From NCBI GenBank assembly GCA_036924285.1, contig JAYKYS010000016.1:4526001-4590000 (forward strand): a stretch of 64,000 nucleotides of DNA, written 5' to 3'. Both the position numbers and the translations under genes were made by a program. Positions 9,037-20,995 of the stretch are shown one piece after another; the first letter of the stretch is position 1; the number at the start of each line of letters is the position of its first letter. This stretch comes from Asterella californica (lineage: Eukaryota > Streptophyta > Marchantiopsida > Marchantiales > Aytoniaceae). The notes below the pieces were generated by a model. The model was given only the letters and a program-made list of their open reading frames with translations, did not search any database and was not told where the DNA came from.

Positions 9037-11181
9037 GAATCTGATACGGAGGATGATCAGAGTGTCTCAGAAGTAGATACCGGAGATTCTTATGATCAAG
9101 AATCCTCGTCTGAGGACGAAGGATTTGGTCGAGATGAATCATTACATCAGCTTAGTGCTATTGACTTGTTGCCTCGACCAGCAGTGGAGAAAGATCCTGA
9201 CAAAGAAGAGTTGAGTGAGGCAGAGATTGTGAGAAGACCCTCTACCCTGAAGTTTGGTATCAATGTCACTCAAGAAGAGAAAAGTAGATTCCTAGATATA
9301 TTTCGAAAATATATCCATGTGTTTGCTTTCAGCTACAAAGATTTGAAGGAGGTGACTCTCGAGACTCATCGAATCGAATTGGAGGAGCACGCAAGACCAG
9401 TTCGACAGAAGCAGAGAAGGGTCAATCCCACAACGGCAATGATGGTCAAGGAGGAGATAGACAAGTTGAAGGAGGCGAGTTTCATCTATGAGGTGGAGAA
9501 CTAAGAATGGGTTTCACCCATTGTGATTGTCAAGAAGAAGAATGGTAAGCTGCGAGTGTGCATAGACTATAAGAAGCTGAATGCAGTTACCAAGAAGGAT
9601 TATTATCCTCTATCATTTATAGATGAGATTTTGGAGGAAGTTGGTGGTCATGAGTGGTACAGCTTTGGTGATGGTTATAGTGGGTATAACCAGATCAAGA
9701 TAGCACAGGAGTACCAACAGTTGACTACTTTCACTACTCCTTGGGGAACATTTGCATTTCGGGTGATGCCATTCGGACTGTGTAATGCTCCGGCCACGTT
9801 TCAAAGGTTCATGAACAAGGTGTTTGAACCATTCATAGGGAAGTTTGTTCGGGATTTCATTGACGATTTCTGTGTGTACGGAAGAAAGGAGGACCACTTT
9901 GAGCATGTGATCAAAGTTTTGCAGCGGTTGGAGCAAGCCAACGCTTCTCTAAATCCAGGGCTTCGAAATCCAGAGAAGGTGAATCTTTGGGATGCGAAGA
10001 AGGTCTGCTGTGGGAGCACTTCATTCCAGAATGGGATGTGCGGGTGAGCCTGCATGGGGATATTCGTCTTCCGATCAACTTGACAAAGTGAGCAGTTTCT
10101 TGGCATGGTTGGATATTATCGTAGGTTTGTCTTTTCCTTCTTAAACAAAGCAATAGCTTTGACTATGTACATGAAGAAGGGAGTTGATTTTGACTTGATA
10201 GTGCATGATCAGAAGGCAAAGGAAGCATTTGAGGAGCTGAAAAAGGCATTAGTGACAGCTCCTATACTTGCTAAACCTGAGTGGAGTAAAGCATTTATTC
10301 TGTATACGGATGTCTCCAATGTAGCAATCGGATGTACATTAAGTCAGCTAGATGGAGATGGGCATGATCATCCTATAGCTTATGCTAGTAGGCAGATGGT
10401 TCCAGCGGAGAAGAATTACTCCGTGACTGAACGAGAAGGATTAGCGGTGATCTTTGGATTGAAGAAATTTCGACACTACTTGCTAGGAGGGAAATTTTCC
10501 ATAATCACAGATCACAAGGCTTTAAAGTATATCTTTAATAAGCCTAATGCCGAAGGTCGTATTGCCCGTTGGAAGATCCTTCTAACAGAATACGATTACG
10601 TGATCGAACACAGACCAGGGAAAAAGCATGCGAATGCTAATCTTTTGTCGAGGGCTTATGATGATGAGGGAGAAGAACCGTTTGATGATTCATTTCTAGA
10701 CGAGCATCTGATGACCATCACAAGCATTGAGGAGATACCGGACGAGTACAAGGAAATTTGGAGTTTCCTTGCAGATGGCTCTTTTCCAGAAGGTATGCAT
10801 ACCCGAGAACGTAACGCGTTGATCAAGAGATGCAAACCTTACACCATGGTGGAGGGAATTCTATTTCATCAAGGAGCAGATGGGTTACTAAGGAGAGCAG
10901 TTGGTCAGAAGGAGGCGTTCAAGCTGATGCACGAGTTTCACGATGGCACTGTTTGCGGAGGTCACTTTGCTGGTAAGATAACAGCTTTCAAGATTTTGGA
11001 TGCGGGTTATCATTGGAGAGGGATTTTCAAGGAGTGTTTAGACTATTGCAAAACTTGCGACGTATGTCAAGCATTTGCTCTGAAGTCTACTAGAACACCT
11101 CCGTTAAGATCAATTCCAATATTAGGACCATTTGAGAAGTGGGGTATTGACTTCGTAGGTCCTCTTAATAAGACACCTTGA
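9037..11181 (+). pseudogene. pol: Reverse transcriptase, RNase H and integrase zinc domain of element B
   Basis: It continues the gag-pro frame. Reverse transcriptase motifs are in order: WVSPIVIVKKKNGKLRVCIDY near 9507, MPFGLCNAPATF near 9769 and the catalytic FIDD box near 9857-9868. A TAA at 9502 lies just before the first of these. Between about 9950 and 10105 the frame is scrambled: pieces of the thumb region appear in a different frame, with stops at 10045 and near 10087, so small compensating indels occurred. From 10105 the frame is restored (FLGMVGYYRRF), with RNase H (YTDVSNVAIGCTLSQ, then TEREGLAVIF, then ITDHKALKYIF) and the integrase zinc finger (HEFHDGTVCGGHF ... CKTCDVC). A TGA at 11179 replaces what is probably an arginine codon. 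These enzymes copy element RNA to DNA in the cytoplasm. Confidence 0.9.
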
Positions 11182-12246
11182 GGCAATAGATACATTGTAG
11201 TCGCCACTGACTATTGTACCAAGTGGGTAGAGGCTAGACCTTTGAGGGAGACCAATGAAACAAAAGTCGGTAGATTCCTATGGGAAAGGATCATCACGAG
11301 ATTTGGATGTCCGTTAGAGTTGGTCTCAGATAGAGGAGGAGAGTTTGTAGGGAGCATGACTACTGCTATGCTACAACACTTTTCTATCAAGCCACGAGTA
11401 ACGACCTCATACAAACCAAATGCTAATGGTCTTGCGGAGAAGACCAATCTTACACTTTGTATGATGCTCGCCAAAGATGCTGGTGTTGAAACAGCGAAAC
11501 ATACTTGGGATAAGAGGCTACATGCCATCTTATGGGAGTACCGAACGACAACAAAGACTTCTACTGGATACTCTCCATTTCGACTGGTTTATGGAGTGGA
11601 GTCCAAGTTGCCGATCCAATTCGAATTGGATACTTTTCAAACTATTCAACGAAAGTTGAAGAGGTCGAGAGGAGAAGACGTGGTCAGATCAAGAAGGGAG
11701 CAACTCATGGAGTTGGAAGAGACCCGAGCGGTAGCAATGATCCGGATGGAACGAGCTCAGGCATATCAAAAGAAGAGTTACGACAAACGGTTGGGCAAGA
11801 GGGAGGTAAAACCTTTTCAAGTCAGAGATTGGGTTATGTTGTATGATGCTATCAGATTCAAGAGGGCTAGGAAAAAGTTTCTTCCGAGATATTTTGGTCC
11901 TTTTGTTGTAGATAAGGTGTGGAGCAACGCAGTAGCAACGCCCCCTCTCACTCTGATGCCACAGCTGAGGCCCGGCTCTCACCAGAAGACGCTTCTGGTG
12001 AGGGAAGACGAGTCTAGTGGGTCGGAAGACGCCACGTCAGTGAGGAAGATGGGTCACAGAAGTGTACCAAGGACTAACTACCGAGATATTTTGGTCCTTT
12101 TGTTGTAGATAAGGTGTGGAGCAACTTCACATATGACCTTCAGGAGTTGGGAGGAAGGAGATTCGATCGGGTCAACCATGACAAGTTGAAGTTGTTTCAT
12201 CGACGAAAGTTCTCTCTTCACTCCGAGGACGGAGCGAAAATTTAGT
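11182..12246 (+). pseudogene. int: Integrase core and C-terminus of element B, with an insertion
   Basis: Integrase inserts the cDNA into the host chromosome. The DDE acidic residues are all visible: WGIDFVGP just upstream (11138-11160), SDRGGEF near 11326, and the Glu in LAEKTN near 11437. The C-terminal SH3-like part follows (VRDWVMLYD, then PRYFGPFVVDKVWSN). At 11931 the frame runs into about 150 bp of family-A ORF1, followed by a repeat of the 44 bp just before the break. The native end (FTYDLQELGGRRFDRVNHDK ... GAKI, stop at about 12246) resumes at 12128. I see no chromodomain. The insertion breaks this copy; it shares its right junction with the tandem array downstream. Confidence 0.87.
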
Positions 12247-12258
12247 CCGGGGGTAAAA
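12245..12258 (+). promoter_or_regulatory. Polypurine tract of element B
   Basis: The run around GTCCGGGGGTAAAA lies immediately before the 3' LTR and just after the integrase stop. It is the expected primer for plus-strand synthesis. The same tract precedes every LTR in the tandem array. Confidence 0.65.
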
Positions 12259-13171
12259 TGTAACGACCTATGTTACACATAGGAAGTTTGTCTATTAGTA
12301 AGGTATTTAGTTCTAACTAAGTGTTGAGAATGTTTATTTGCTGCCAAAGTACTTTTAGGAGGTATCAAGTTAGTCATGACTAGCTAAAAGTTAGTTATGG
12401 TTAAACTTAGCTGTACTTTTGGCAGAATTCAGATATTTGCTAAAGAGTGAGCACTACTATCTTGTCATCTTGTCTAAAAGGTAGAAAGGAGGTGGAAAGT
12501 ATCCCTTATCTCCTTTTTGACTTGATATTAGTGGTTGGATTAAAGTTGTGGACTTTGTGGGCATTAAAAACAAGAAGAGATTCCACATGTTTCCTTTTTA
12601 GTGGGTCCTAGTGTAGAGGGGGGGTGGAAATTCGAGATTCCTTGAGAATATTCCAGAATCCTTCTAGAAGTTGTTGACTTTGAAGGAATAAGCCCATGTG
12701 AAAAGGTAAAAAGCCCATGTGATCAATGCTTTTACCTTAAGTAATATCTTAGTAAAACCCGGTAAAAGTAGTTACGGCTGAGTTACCGGGGGTACCAAAG
12801 TAAAAACCTAGAATGTATAAATAGAGGAGTAGAGAAGAGCTCCTCATCCTTGTTTTCACATTGTCATAATGACAACTTGAGTAATATAGAGAGTGTGGGA
12901 TATTTTTAGCATGTGAGAACTTGAGAGACGTTGTAAGAATGGAGGATTTTTAGTTGATGTGTTTAAGGAGATTTTTAGTTGATAAGTTTGTGGGTGTATG
13001 AATGAGTGAACTCAGCATTTTCCCTTCAAGTTCATGGTGTGCTTCCATCAAAGCCATCAGAGGTGACCCCTGAGTGAGAGACAGGCCCGACATGTTGCAG
13101 ATTCGTGGATGACGATCGTGGAGGTTGAGAGATCGGGGGGTAGTGATCGATAGGACCGCGGAGGGTTTACA
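12259..13171 (+). repeat. 3' LTR of element B
   Basis: 913 bp, TGTAACGACC to GTTTACA, TATA box at 12816-12823. It carries the 23 bp (near 12752-12774) missing from the 5' LTR; all array copies that reach this point carry them too, so the 5' LTR has the deletion. It is also the first LTR of the tandem array. Confidence 0.92.
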
Positions 13172-13720
13172 GTACCACCTGCCTTTTCGTGGAAGACAGG
13201 CAGGGGAGGAACGGTTGGAAGATAGAGTCTTACCGGGAGCCGAAGAAGCGACTTCTGGCGAAGTTGTTTCTGCATCTTTTCCCCAAGGAAAAAGTGCAGA
13301 AGACAAGGTACTTAGGAGATCAGGACGTGGAGTTCGTGGAATCAGTGTGGGATGACAGAGTGCCAATCTACTGGGGCGCGTACATCCACAACTATGTACA
13401 GACGGAGCTAGCATACTTGGGTACCCCGGCGGGAGGACATCTGACGCCCTTCTTCTGCTACTTGTATGTAGCCATGGGGGATCTTAGGGAAGATCAGCTG
13501 GCAGTGTATGGGCCAACGGAGCGACAGGAGGTGAAGGAGGAGAGCTCGGAAGACGATGACCGAGAGGCAGTAGCAACGCCCCCTCTCACTCTGATGCCAC
13601 AGCTGAGGCCCGGCTCTCACCAGAAGACGCTTCTGGTGAGGGAAGACGAGTCTAGTGGGTCGGAAGACGCCACGTCAGTGAGGAAGATGGGTCACAGAAG
13701 TGTACCAAGGACTAACTACC
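13172..13720 (+). pseudogene. ORF1 middle fragment in array unit 1
   Basis: It continues the A2 ORF1 from the GTAC duplication. The frame is open from 13189 to 13746 (185 codons) and encodes the central ORF1 region: TCLFVEDRQGRNGWK, then KKRLLAKLFLHLFPK, YLGDQDVEF, IYWGAYIHNYVQTELAYLG and FFCYLYVAMGD, followed by the acidic linker SSEDDDRE. After residue 176 it is fused out of frame to integrase sequence, giving a short foreign tail (YRDILVLLL). The same 185-codon frame recurs at 14827, 16465, 18103 and 19740. Whether the chimeric protein is made is unknown; a native start codon is lacking. Confidence 0.7.
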
Positions 13721-13896
13721 GAGATATTTTGGTCCTTTTGTTGTAGATAAGGTGTGGAGCAACTTCACATATGACCTTCAGGAGTTGGGAGGAAGGAGAT
13801 TCGATCGGGTCAACCATGACAAGTTGAAGTTGTTTCATCGACGAAAGTTCTCTCTTCACTCCGAGGACGGAGCGAAAATTTAGTCCGGGGGTAAAA

Positions 13897-15534
13897 TGTA
13901 ACGACCTATGTTACACATAGGAAGTTTGTCTATTAGTAAGGTATTTAGTTCTAACTAAGTGTTGAGAATGTTTATTTGCTGCCAAAGTACTTTTAGGAGG
14001 TATCAAGTTAGTCATGACTAGCTAAAAGTTAGTTATGGTTAAACTTAGCTGTACTTTTGGCAGAATTCAGATATTTGCTAAAGAGTGAGCACTACTATCT
14101 TGTCATCTTGTCTAAAAGGTAGAAAGGAGGTGGAAAGTATCCCTTATCTCCTTTTTGACTTGATATTAGTGGTTGGATTAAAGTTGTGGACTTTGTGGGC
14201 ATTAAAAACAAGAAGAGATTCCACATGTTTCCTTTTTAGTGGGTCCTAGTGTAGAGGGGGGGTGGAAATTCGAGATTCCTTGAGAATATTCCAGAATCCT
14301 TCTAGAAGTTGTTGACTTTGAAGGAATAAGCCCATGTGAAAAGGTAAAAAGCCCATGTGATCAATGCTTTTACCTTAAGTAATATCTTAGTAAAACCCGG
14401 TAAAAGTAGTTACGGCTGAGTTACCGGGGGTACCAAAGTAAAAACCTAGAATGTATAAATAGAGGAGTAGAGAAGAGCTCCTCATCCTTGTTTTCACATT
14501 GTCATAATGACAACTTGAGTAATATAGAGAGTGTGGGATATTTTTAGCATGTGAGAACTTGAGAGACGTTGTAAGAATGGAGGATTTTTAGTTGATGTGT
14601 TTAAGGAGATTTTTAGTTGATAAGTTTGTGGGTGTATGAATGAGTGAACTCAGCATTTTCCCTTCAAGTTCATGGTGTGCTTCCATCAAAGCCATCAGAG
14701 GTGACCCCTGAGTGAGAGACAAGCCCGACATGTTGCAGATTCGTGGATGACGATCGTGGAGGTTGAGAGATCGGGGGGTAGTGATCGATAGGACCGCGGA
14801 GGGTTTACAGTACCACCTGCCTTTTCGTGGAAGACAGGCAGGGGAGGAACGGTTGGAAGATAGAGTCTTACCGGGAGCCGAAGAAGCGACTTCTGGCGAA
14901 GTTGTTTCTGCATCTTTTCCCCAAGGAAAAAGTGCAGAAGACAAGGTACTTAGGAGATCAGGACGTGGAGTTCGTGGAATCAGTGTGGGATGACAGAGTG
15001 CCAATCTACTGGGGCGCGTACATCCACAACTATGTACAGACGGAGCTAGCATACTTGGGTACCCCGGCGGGAGGACATCTGACGCCCTTCTTCTGCTACT
15101 TGTATGTAGCCATGGGGGATCTTAGGGAAGATCAGCTGGCAGTGTATGGGCCAACGGAGCGACAGGAGGTGAAGGAGGAGAGCTCGGAAGACGATGACCG
15201 AGAGGCAGTAGCAACGCCCCCTCTCACTCTGATGCCACAGCTGAGGCCCGGCTCTCACCAGAAGACGCTTCTGGTGAGGGAAGACGAGTCTAGTGGGTCG
15301 GAAGACGCCACGTCAGTGAGGAAGATGGGTCACAGAAGTGTACCAAGGACTAACTACCGAGATATTTTGGTCCTTTTGTTGTAGATAAGGTGTGGAGCAA
15401 CTTCACATATGACCTTCAGGAGTTGGGAGGAAGGAGATTCGATCGGGTCAACCATGACAAGTTGAAGTTGTTTCATCGACGAAAGTTCTCTCTTCACTCC
15501 GAGGACGGAGCGAAAATTTAGTCCGGGGGTAAAA
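13897..15534 (+). repeat. Array unit 2 (LTR 13897-14809, ORF1 fragment 14810-15358, integrase tail)
   Basis: Same order as unit 1. Marker differences: ACAAGCCCG instead of ACAGGCCCG near 14720; the ORF1 part keeps GACGCCACG near 15305. Confidence 0.92.
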
Positions 15535-17172
15535 TGTAACGACCTATGTTACACATAGGAAGTTTGTCTATTAGTAAGGTATTTAGTTCTAACTAAGTGT
15601 TGAGAATGTTTATTTGCTGCCAAAGTACTTTTAGGAGGTATCAAGTTAGTCATGACTAGCTAAAAGTTAGTTATGGTTAAACTTAGCTGTACTTTTGGCA
15701 GAATTCAGATATTTGCTAAAGAGTGAGCACTACTATCTTGTCATCTTGTCTAAAAGGTAGAAAGGAGGTGGAAAGTATCCCTTATCTCCTTTTTGACTTG
15801 ATATTAGTGGTTGGATTAAAGTTGTGGACTTTGTGGGCATTAAAAACAAGAAGAGATTCCACATGTTTCCTTTTTAGTGGGTCCTAGTGTAGAGGGGGGG
15901 TGGAAATTCGAGATTCCTTGAGAATATTCCAGAATCCTTCTAGAAGTTGTTGACTTTGAAGGAATAAGCCCATGTGAAAAGGTAAAAAGCCCATGTGATC
16001 AATGCTTTTACCTTAAGTAATATCTTAGTAAAACCCGGTAAAAGTAGTTACGGCTGAGTTACCGGGGGTACCAAAGTAAAAACCTAGAATGTATAAATAG
16101 AGGAGTAGAGAAGAGCTCCTCATCCTTGTTTTCACATTGTCATAATGACAACTTGAGTAATATAGAGAGTGTGGGATATTTTTAGCATGTGAGAACTTGA
16201 GAGACGTTGTAAGAATGGAGGATTTTTAGTTGATGTGTTTAAGGAGATTTTTAGTTGATAAGTTTGTGGGTGTATGAATGAGTGAACTCAGCATTTTCCC
16301 TTCAAGTTCATGGTGTGCTTCCATCAAAGCCATCAGAGGTGACCCCTGAGTGAGAGACAGGCCCGACATGTTGCAGATTCGTGGATGACGATCGTGGAGG
16401 TTGAGAGATCGGGGGGTAGTGATCGATAGGACCGCGGAGGGTTTACAGTACCACCTGCCTTTTCGTGGAAGACAGGCAGGGGAGGAACGGTTGGAAGATA
16501 GAGTCTTACCGGGAGCCGAAGAAGCGACTTCTGGCGAAGTTGTTTCTGCATCTTTTCCCCAAGGAAAAAGTGCAGAAGACAAGGTACTTAGGAGATCAGG
16601 ACGTGGAGTTCGTGGAATCAGTGTGGGATGACAGAGTGCCAATCTACTGGGGCGCGTACATCCACAACTATGTACAGACGGAGCTAGCATACTTGGGTAC
16701 CCCGGCGGGAGGACATCTGACGCCCTTCTTCTGCTACTTGTATGTAGCCATGGGGGATCTTAGGGAAGATCAGCTGGCAGTGTATGGGCCAACGGAGCGA
16801 CAGGAGGTGAAGGAGGAGAGCTCGGAAGACGATGACCGAGAGGCAGTAGCAACGCCCCCTCTCACTCTGATGCCACAGCTGAGGCCCGGCTCTCACCAGA
16901 AGACGCTTCTGGTGAGGGAAGACGAGTCTAGTGGGTCGGAAGACGTCACGTCAGTGAGGAAGATGGGTCACAGAAGTGTACCAAGGACTAACTACCGAGA
17001 TATTTTGGTCCTTTTGTTGTAGATAAGGTGTGGAGCAACTTCACATATGACCTTCAGGAGTTGGGAGGAAGGAGATTCGATCGGGTCAACCATGACAAGT
17101 TGAAGTTGTTTCATCGACGAAAGTTCTCTCTTCACTCCGAGGACGGAGCGAAAATTTAGTCCGGGGGTAAAA
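15535..17172 (+). repeat. Array unit 3 (LTR 15535-16447, ORF1 fragment 16448-16996, integrase tail)
   Basis: Same order. Marker differences: ACAGGCCCG near 16357; GACGTCACG near 16943 changes alanine to valine in the ORF1 fragment. Confidence 0.92.
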
Positions 17173-18810
17173 TGTAACGACCTATGTTACACATAGGAAG
17201 TTTGTCTATTAGTAAGGTATTTAGTTCTAACTAAGTGTTGAGAATGTTTATTTGCTGCCAAAGTACTTTTAGGAGGTATCAAGTTAGTCATGACTAGCTA
17301 AAAGTTAGTTATGGTTAAACTTAGCTGTACTTTTGACAGAATTCAGATATTTGCTAAAGAGTGAGCACTACTATCTTGTCATCTTGTCTAAAAGGTAGAA
17401 AGGAGGTGGAAAGTATCCCTTATCTCCTTTTTGACTTGATATTAGTGGTTGGATTAAAGTTGTGGACTTTGTGGGCATTAAAAACAAGAAGAGATTCCAC
17501 ATGTTTCCTTTTTAGTGGGTCCTAGTGTAGAGGGGGGGTGGAAATTCGAGATTCCTTGAGAATATTCCAGAATCCTTCTAGAAGTTGTTGACTTTGAAGG
17601 AATAAGCCCATGTGAAAAGGTAAAAAGCCCATGTGATCAATGCTTTTACCTTAAGTAATATCTTAGTAAAACCCGGTAAAAGTAGTTACGGCTGAGTTAC
17701 CGGGGGTACCAAAGTAAAAACCTAGAATGTATAAATAGAGGAGTAGAGAAGAGCTCCTCATCCTTGTTTTCACATTGTCATAATGACAACTTGAGTAATA
17801 TAGAGAGTGTGGGATATTTTTAGCATGTGAGAACTTGAGAGACGTTGTAAGAATGGAGGATTTTTAGTTGATGTGTTTAAGGAGATTTTTAGTTGATAAG
17901 TTTGTGGGTGTATGAATGAGTGAACTCAGCATTTTCCCTTCAAGTTCATGGTGTGCTTCCATCAAAGCCATCAGAGGTGACCCCTGAGTGAGAGACAAGC
18001 CCGACATGTTGCAGATTCGTGGATGACGATCGTGGAGGTTGAGAGATCGGGGGGTAGTGATCGATAGGACCGCGGAGGGTTTACAGTACCACCTGCCTTT
18101 TCGTGGAAGACAGGCAGGGGAGGAACGGTTGGAAGATAGAGTCTTACCGGGAGCCGAAGAAGCGACTTCTGGCGAAGTTGTTTCTGCATCTTTTCCCCAA
18201 GGAAAAAGTGCAGAAGACAAGGTACTTAGGAGATCAGGACGTGGAGTTCGTGGAATCAGTGTGGGATGACAGAGTGCCAATCTACTGGGGCGCGTACATC
18301 CACAACTATGTACAGACGGAGCTAGCATACTTGGGTACCCCGGCGGGAGGACATCTGACGCCCTTCTTCTGCTACTTGTATGTAGCCATGGGGGATCTTA
18401 GGGAAGATCAGCTGGCAGTGTATGGGCCAACGGAGCGACAGGAGGTGAAGGAGGAGAGCTCGGAAGACGATGACCGAGAGGCAGTAGCAACGCCCCCTCT
18501 CACTCTGATGCCACAGCTGAGGCCCGGCTCTCACCAGAAGACGCTTCTGGTGAGGGAAGACGAGTCTAGTGGGTCGGAAGACGTCACGTCAGTGAGGAAG
18601 ATGGGTCACAGAAGTGTACCAAGGACTAACTACCGAGATATTTTGGTCCTTTTGTTGTAGATAAGGTGTGGAGCAACTTCACATATGACCTTCAGGAGTT
18701 GGGAGGAAGGAGATTCGATCGGGTCAACCATGACAAGTTGAAGTTGTTTCATCGACGAAAGTTCTCTCTTCACTCCGAGGACGGAGCGAAAATTTAGTCC
18801 GGGGGTAAAA
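17173..18810 (+). repeat. Array unit 4 (LTR 17173-18085, ORF1 fragment 18086-18634, integrase tail)
   Basis: Same order. Marker differences: TTTTGACAG near 17332 (others TTTTGGCAG), ACAAGCCCG near 17995, and GACGTCACG near 18580 shared with unit 3. Confidence 0.92.
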
Positions 18811-20447
18811 TGTAACGACCTATGTTACACATAGGAAGTTTGTCTATTAGTAAGGTATTTAGTTCTAACTAAGTGTTGAGAATGTTTATTTGCTGCCAAA
18901 GTACTTTTAGGAGGTATCAAGTTAGTCATGACTAGCTAAAAGTTAGTTATGGTTAAACTTAGCTGTACTTTTGGCAGAATTCAGATATTTGCTAAAGAGT
19001 GAGCACTACTATCTTGTCATCTTGTCTAAAAGGTAGAAAGGAGGTGGAAAGTATCCCTTATCTCCTTTTTGACTTGATTTAGTGGTTGGATTAAAGTTGT
19101 GGACTTTGTGGGCATTAAAAACAAGAAGAGATTCCACATGTTTCCTTTTTAGTGGGTCCTAGTGTAGAGGGGGGGTGGAAATTCGAGATTCCTTGAGAAT
19201 ATTCCAGAATCCTTCTAGAAGTTGTTGACTTTGAAGGAATAAGCCCATGTGAAAAGGTAAAAAGCCCATGTGATCAATGCTTTTACCTTAAGTAATATCT
19301 TAGTAAAACCCGGTAAAAGTAGTTACGGCTGAGTTACCGGGGGTACCAAAGTAAAAACCTAGAATGTATAAATAGAGGAGTAGAGAAGAGCTCCTCATCC
19401 TTGTTTTCACATTGTCATAATGACAACTTGAGTAATATAGAGAGTGTGGGATATTTTTAGCATGTGAGAACTTGAGAGACGTTGTAAGAATGGAGGATTT
19501 TTAGTTGATGTGTTTAAGGAGATTTTTAGTTGATAAGTTTGTGGGTGTATGAATGAGTGAACTCAGCATTTTCCCTTCAAGTTCATGGTGTGCTTCCATC
19601 AAAGCCATCAGAGGTGACCCCTGAGTGAGAGACAGGCCCGACATGTTGCAGATTCGTGGATGACGATCGTGGAGGTTGAGAGATCGGGGGGTAGTGATCG
19701 ATAGGACCGCGGAGGGTTTACAGTACCACCTGCCTTTTCGTGGAAGACAGGCAGGGGAGGAACGGTTGGAAGATAGAGTCTTACCGGGAGCCGAAGAAGC
19801 GACTTCTGGCGAAGTTGTTTCTGCATCTTTTCCCCAAGGAAAAAGTGCAGAAGACAAGGTACTTAGGAGATCAGGACGTGGAGTTCGTGGAATCAGTGTG
19901 GGATGACAGAGTGCCAATCTACTGGGGCGCGTACATCCACAACTATGTACAGACGGAGCTAGCATACTTGGGTACCCCGGCGGGAGGACATCTGACGCCC
20001 TTCTTCTGCTACTTGTATGTAGCCATGGGGGATCTTAGGGAAGATCAGCTGGCAGTGTATGGGCCAACGGAGCGACAGGAGGTGAAGGAGGAGAGCTCGG
20101 AAGACGATGACCGAGAGGCAGTAGCAACGCCCCCTCTCACTCTGATGCCACAGCTGAGGCCCGGCTCTCACCAGAAGACGCTTCTGGTGAGGGAAGACGA
20201 GTCTAGTGGGTCGGAAGACGCCACGTCAGTGAGGAAGATGGGTCACAGAAGTGTACCAAGGACTAACTACCGAGATATTTTGGTCCTTTTGTTGTAGATA
20301 AGGTGTGGAGCAACTTCACATATGACCTTCAGGAGTTGGGAGGAAGGAGATTCGATCGGGTCAACCATGACAAGTTGAAGTTGTTTCATCGACGAAAGTT
20401 CTCTCTTCACTCCGAGGACGGAGCGAAAATTTAGTCCGGGGGTAAAA
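18811..20447 (+). repeat. Array unit 5 (LTR 18811-19722, ORF1 fragment 19723-20271, integrase tail)
   Basis: Same order, one base shorter: GACTTGATTTAG near 19070 where the others have GACTTGATATTAG. ORF1 part has GACGCCACG near 20218. Confidence 0.92.
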
Positions 20448-20995
20448 TGTAACGACCTATGTTACACATAGGAAGTTTGTCTATTAGTAAGGTATTTAGT
20501 TCTAACTAAGTGTTGAGAATGTTTATTTGCTGCCAAAGTACTTTTAGGAGGTATCAAGTTAGTCATGACTAGCTAAAAGTTAGTTATGGTTAAACTTAGC
20601 TGTACTTTTGGCAGAATTCAGATATTTGCTAAAGAGTGAGCACTACTATCTTGTCATCTTGTCTAAAAGGTAGAAAGGAGGTGGAAAGTATCCCTTATCT
20701 CCTTTTTGACTTGATATTAGTGGTTGGATTAAAGTTGTGGACTTTGTGGGCATTAAAAACAAGAAGAGATTCCACATGTTTCCTTTTTAGTGGGTCCTAG
20801 TGTAGAGGGGGGGTGGAAATTCGAGATTCCTTGAGAATATTCCAGAATCCTTCTAGAAGTTGTTGACTTTGAAGGAATAAGCCCATGTGAAAAGGTAAAA
20901 AGCCCATGTGATCAATGCTTTTACCTTAAGTAATATCTTAGTAAAACCCGGTAAAAGTAGTTACGGCTGAGTTACCGGGGGTACCAAAGTAAAAC
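20448..20995 (+). repeat. Array unit 6, truncated B LTR
   Basis: The LTR starts as in other units but stops after 548 bp, just before the TATA box. The next base is in ORF1 of copy A2, in its C-terminal half (ACTTGGTGGTGACAGCG). This is the right end of the array. Confidence 0.9.

Larger units (their letters stand above)
4238..13171 (+). mobile_element. Element B: nearly complete Ty3/gypsy retrotransposon
   Basis: A 5' LTR (4238-5127), primer site, 2-kb leader, gag-pol in one frame (7162-12246), polypurine tract and 3' LTR (12259-13171) are in canonical order, with protease, reverse transcriptase, RNase H and integrase in the Ty3/gypsy order. The element lies inside ORF1 of copy A2 and is flanked by GTAC at 4234-4237 and 13172-13175. 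The two LTRs differ by one 23-bp indel and a handful of substitutions, so insertion looks recent. Several in-frame stops and a scrambled patch near 9950-10105 mean this copy is not autonomous. A 197-bp foreign piece with a 44-bp duplication (11931-12127) interrupts the integrase end. Confidence 0.93.
11931..20995 (+). repeat. Tandem array of a chimeric 1,638-bp unit
   Basis: LTR starts fall at 12259, 13897, 15535, 17173, 18811 and 20448, a period of 1,638 bp (1,637 once). Each unit is element B LTR (913 bp), an ORF1 fragment of copy A2 (about 549 bp) and the last 176 bp of B integrase plus polypurine tract. The internal join ORF1-to-integrase (CTAACTAC followed by CGAGATATTTTGG) is identical in all units, so it formed once and was then amplified, most simply by unequal crossing-over. 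The left edge (11931) and right edge (20995/20996, LTR cut after TACCAAAGTAAAA and joined to a later part of ORF1) have different joins. Units are almost identical. Confidence 0.93.

Noticed and set aside
12950..13414. 154-codon minus-strand frame repeated in each array unit
   Set aside because: It lies antisense across LTR and ORF1, uses the reverse of a known coding segment, and has no recognisable domain; a shadow frame.
12259..20995. CRISPR-like or minisatellite array
   Set aside because: The period is 1,638 bp and the unit is made of recognisable retroelement parts.
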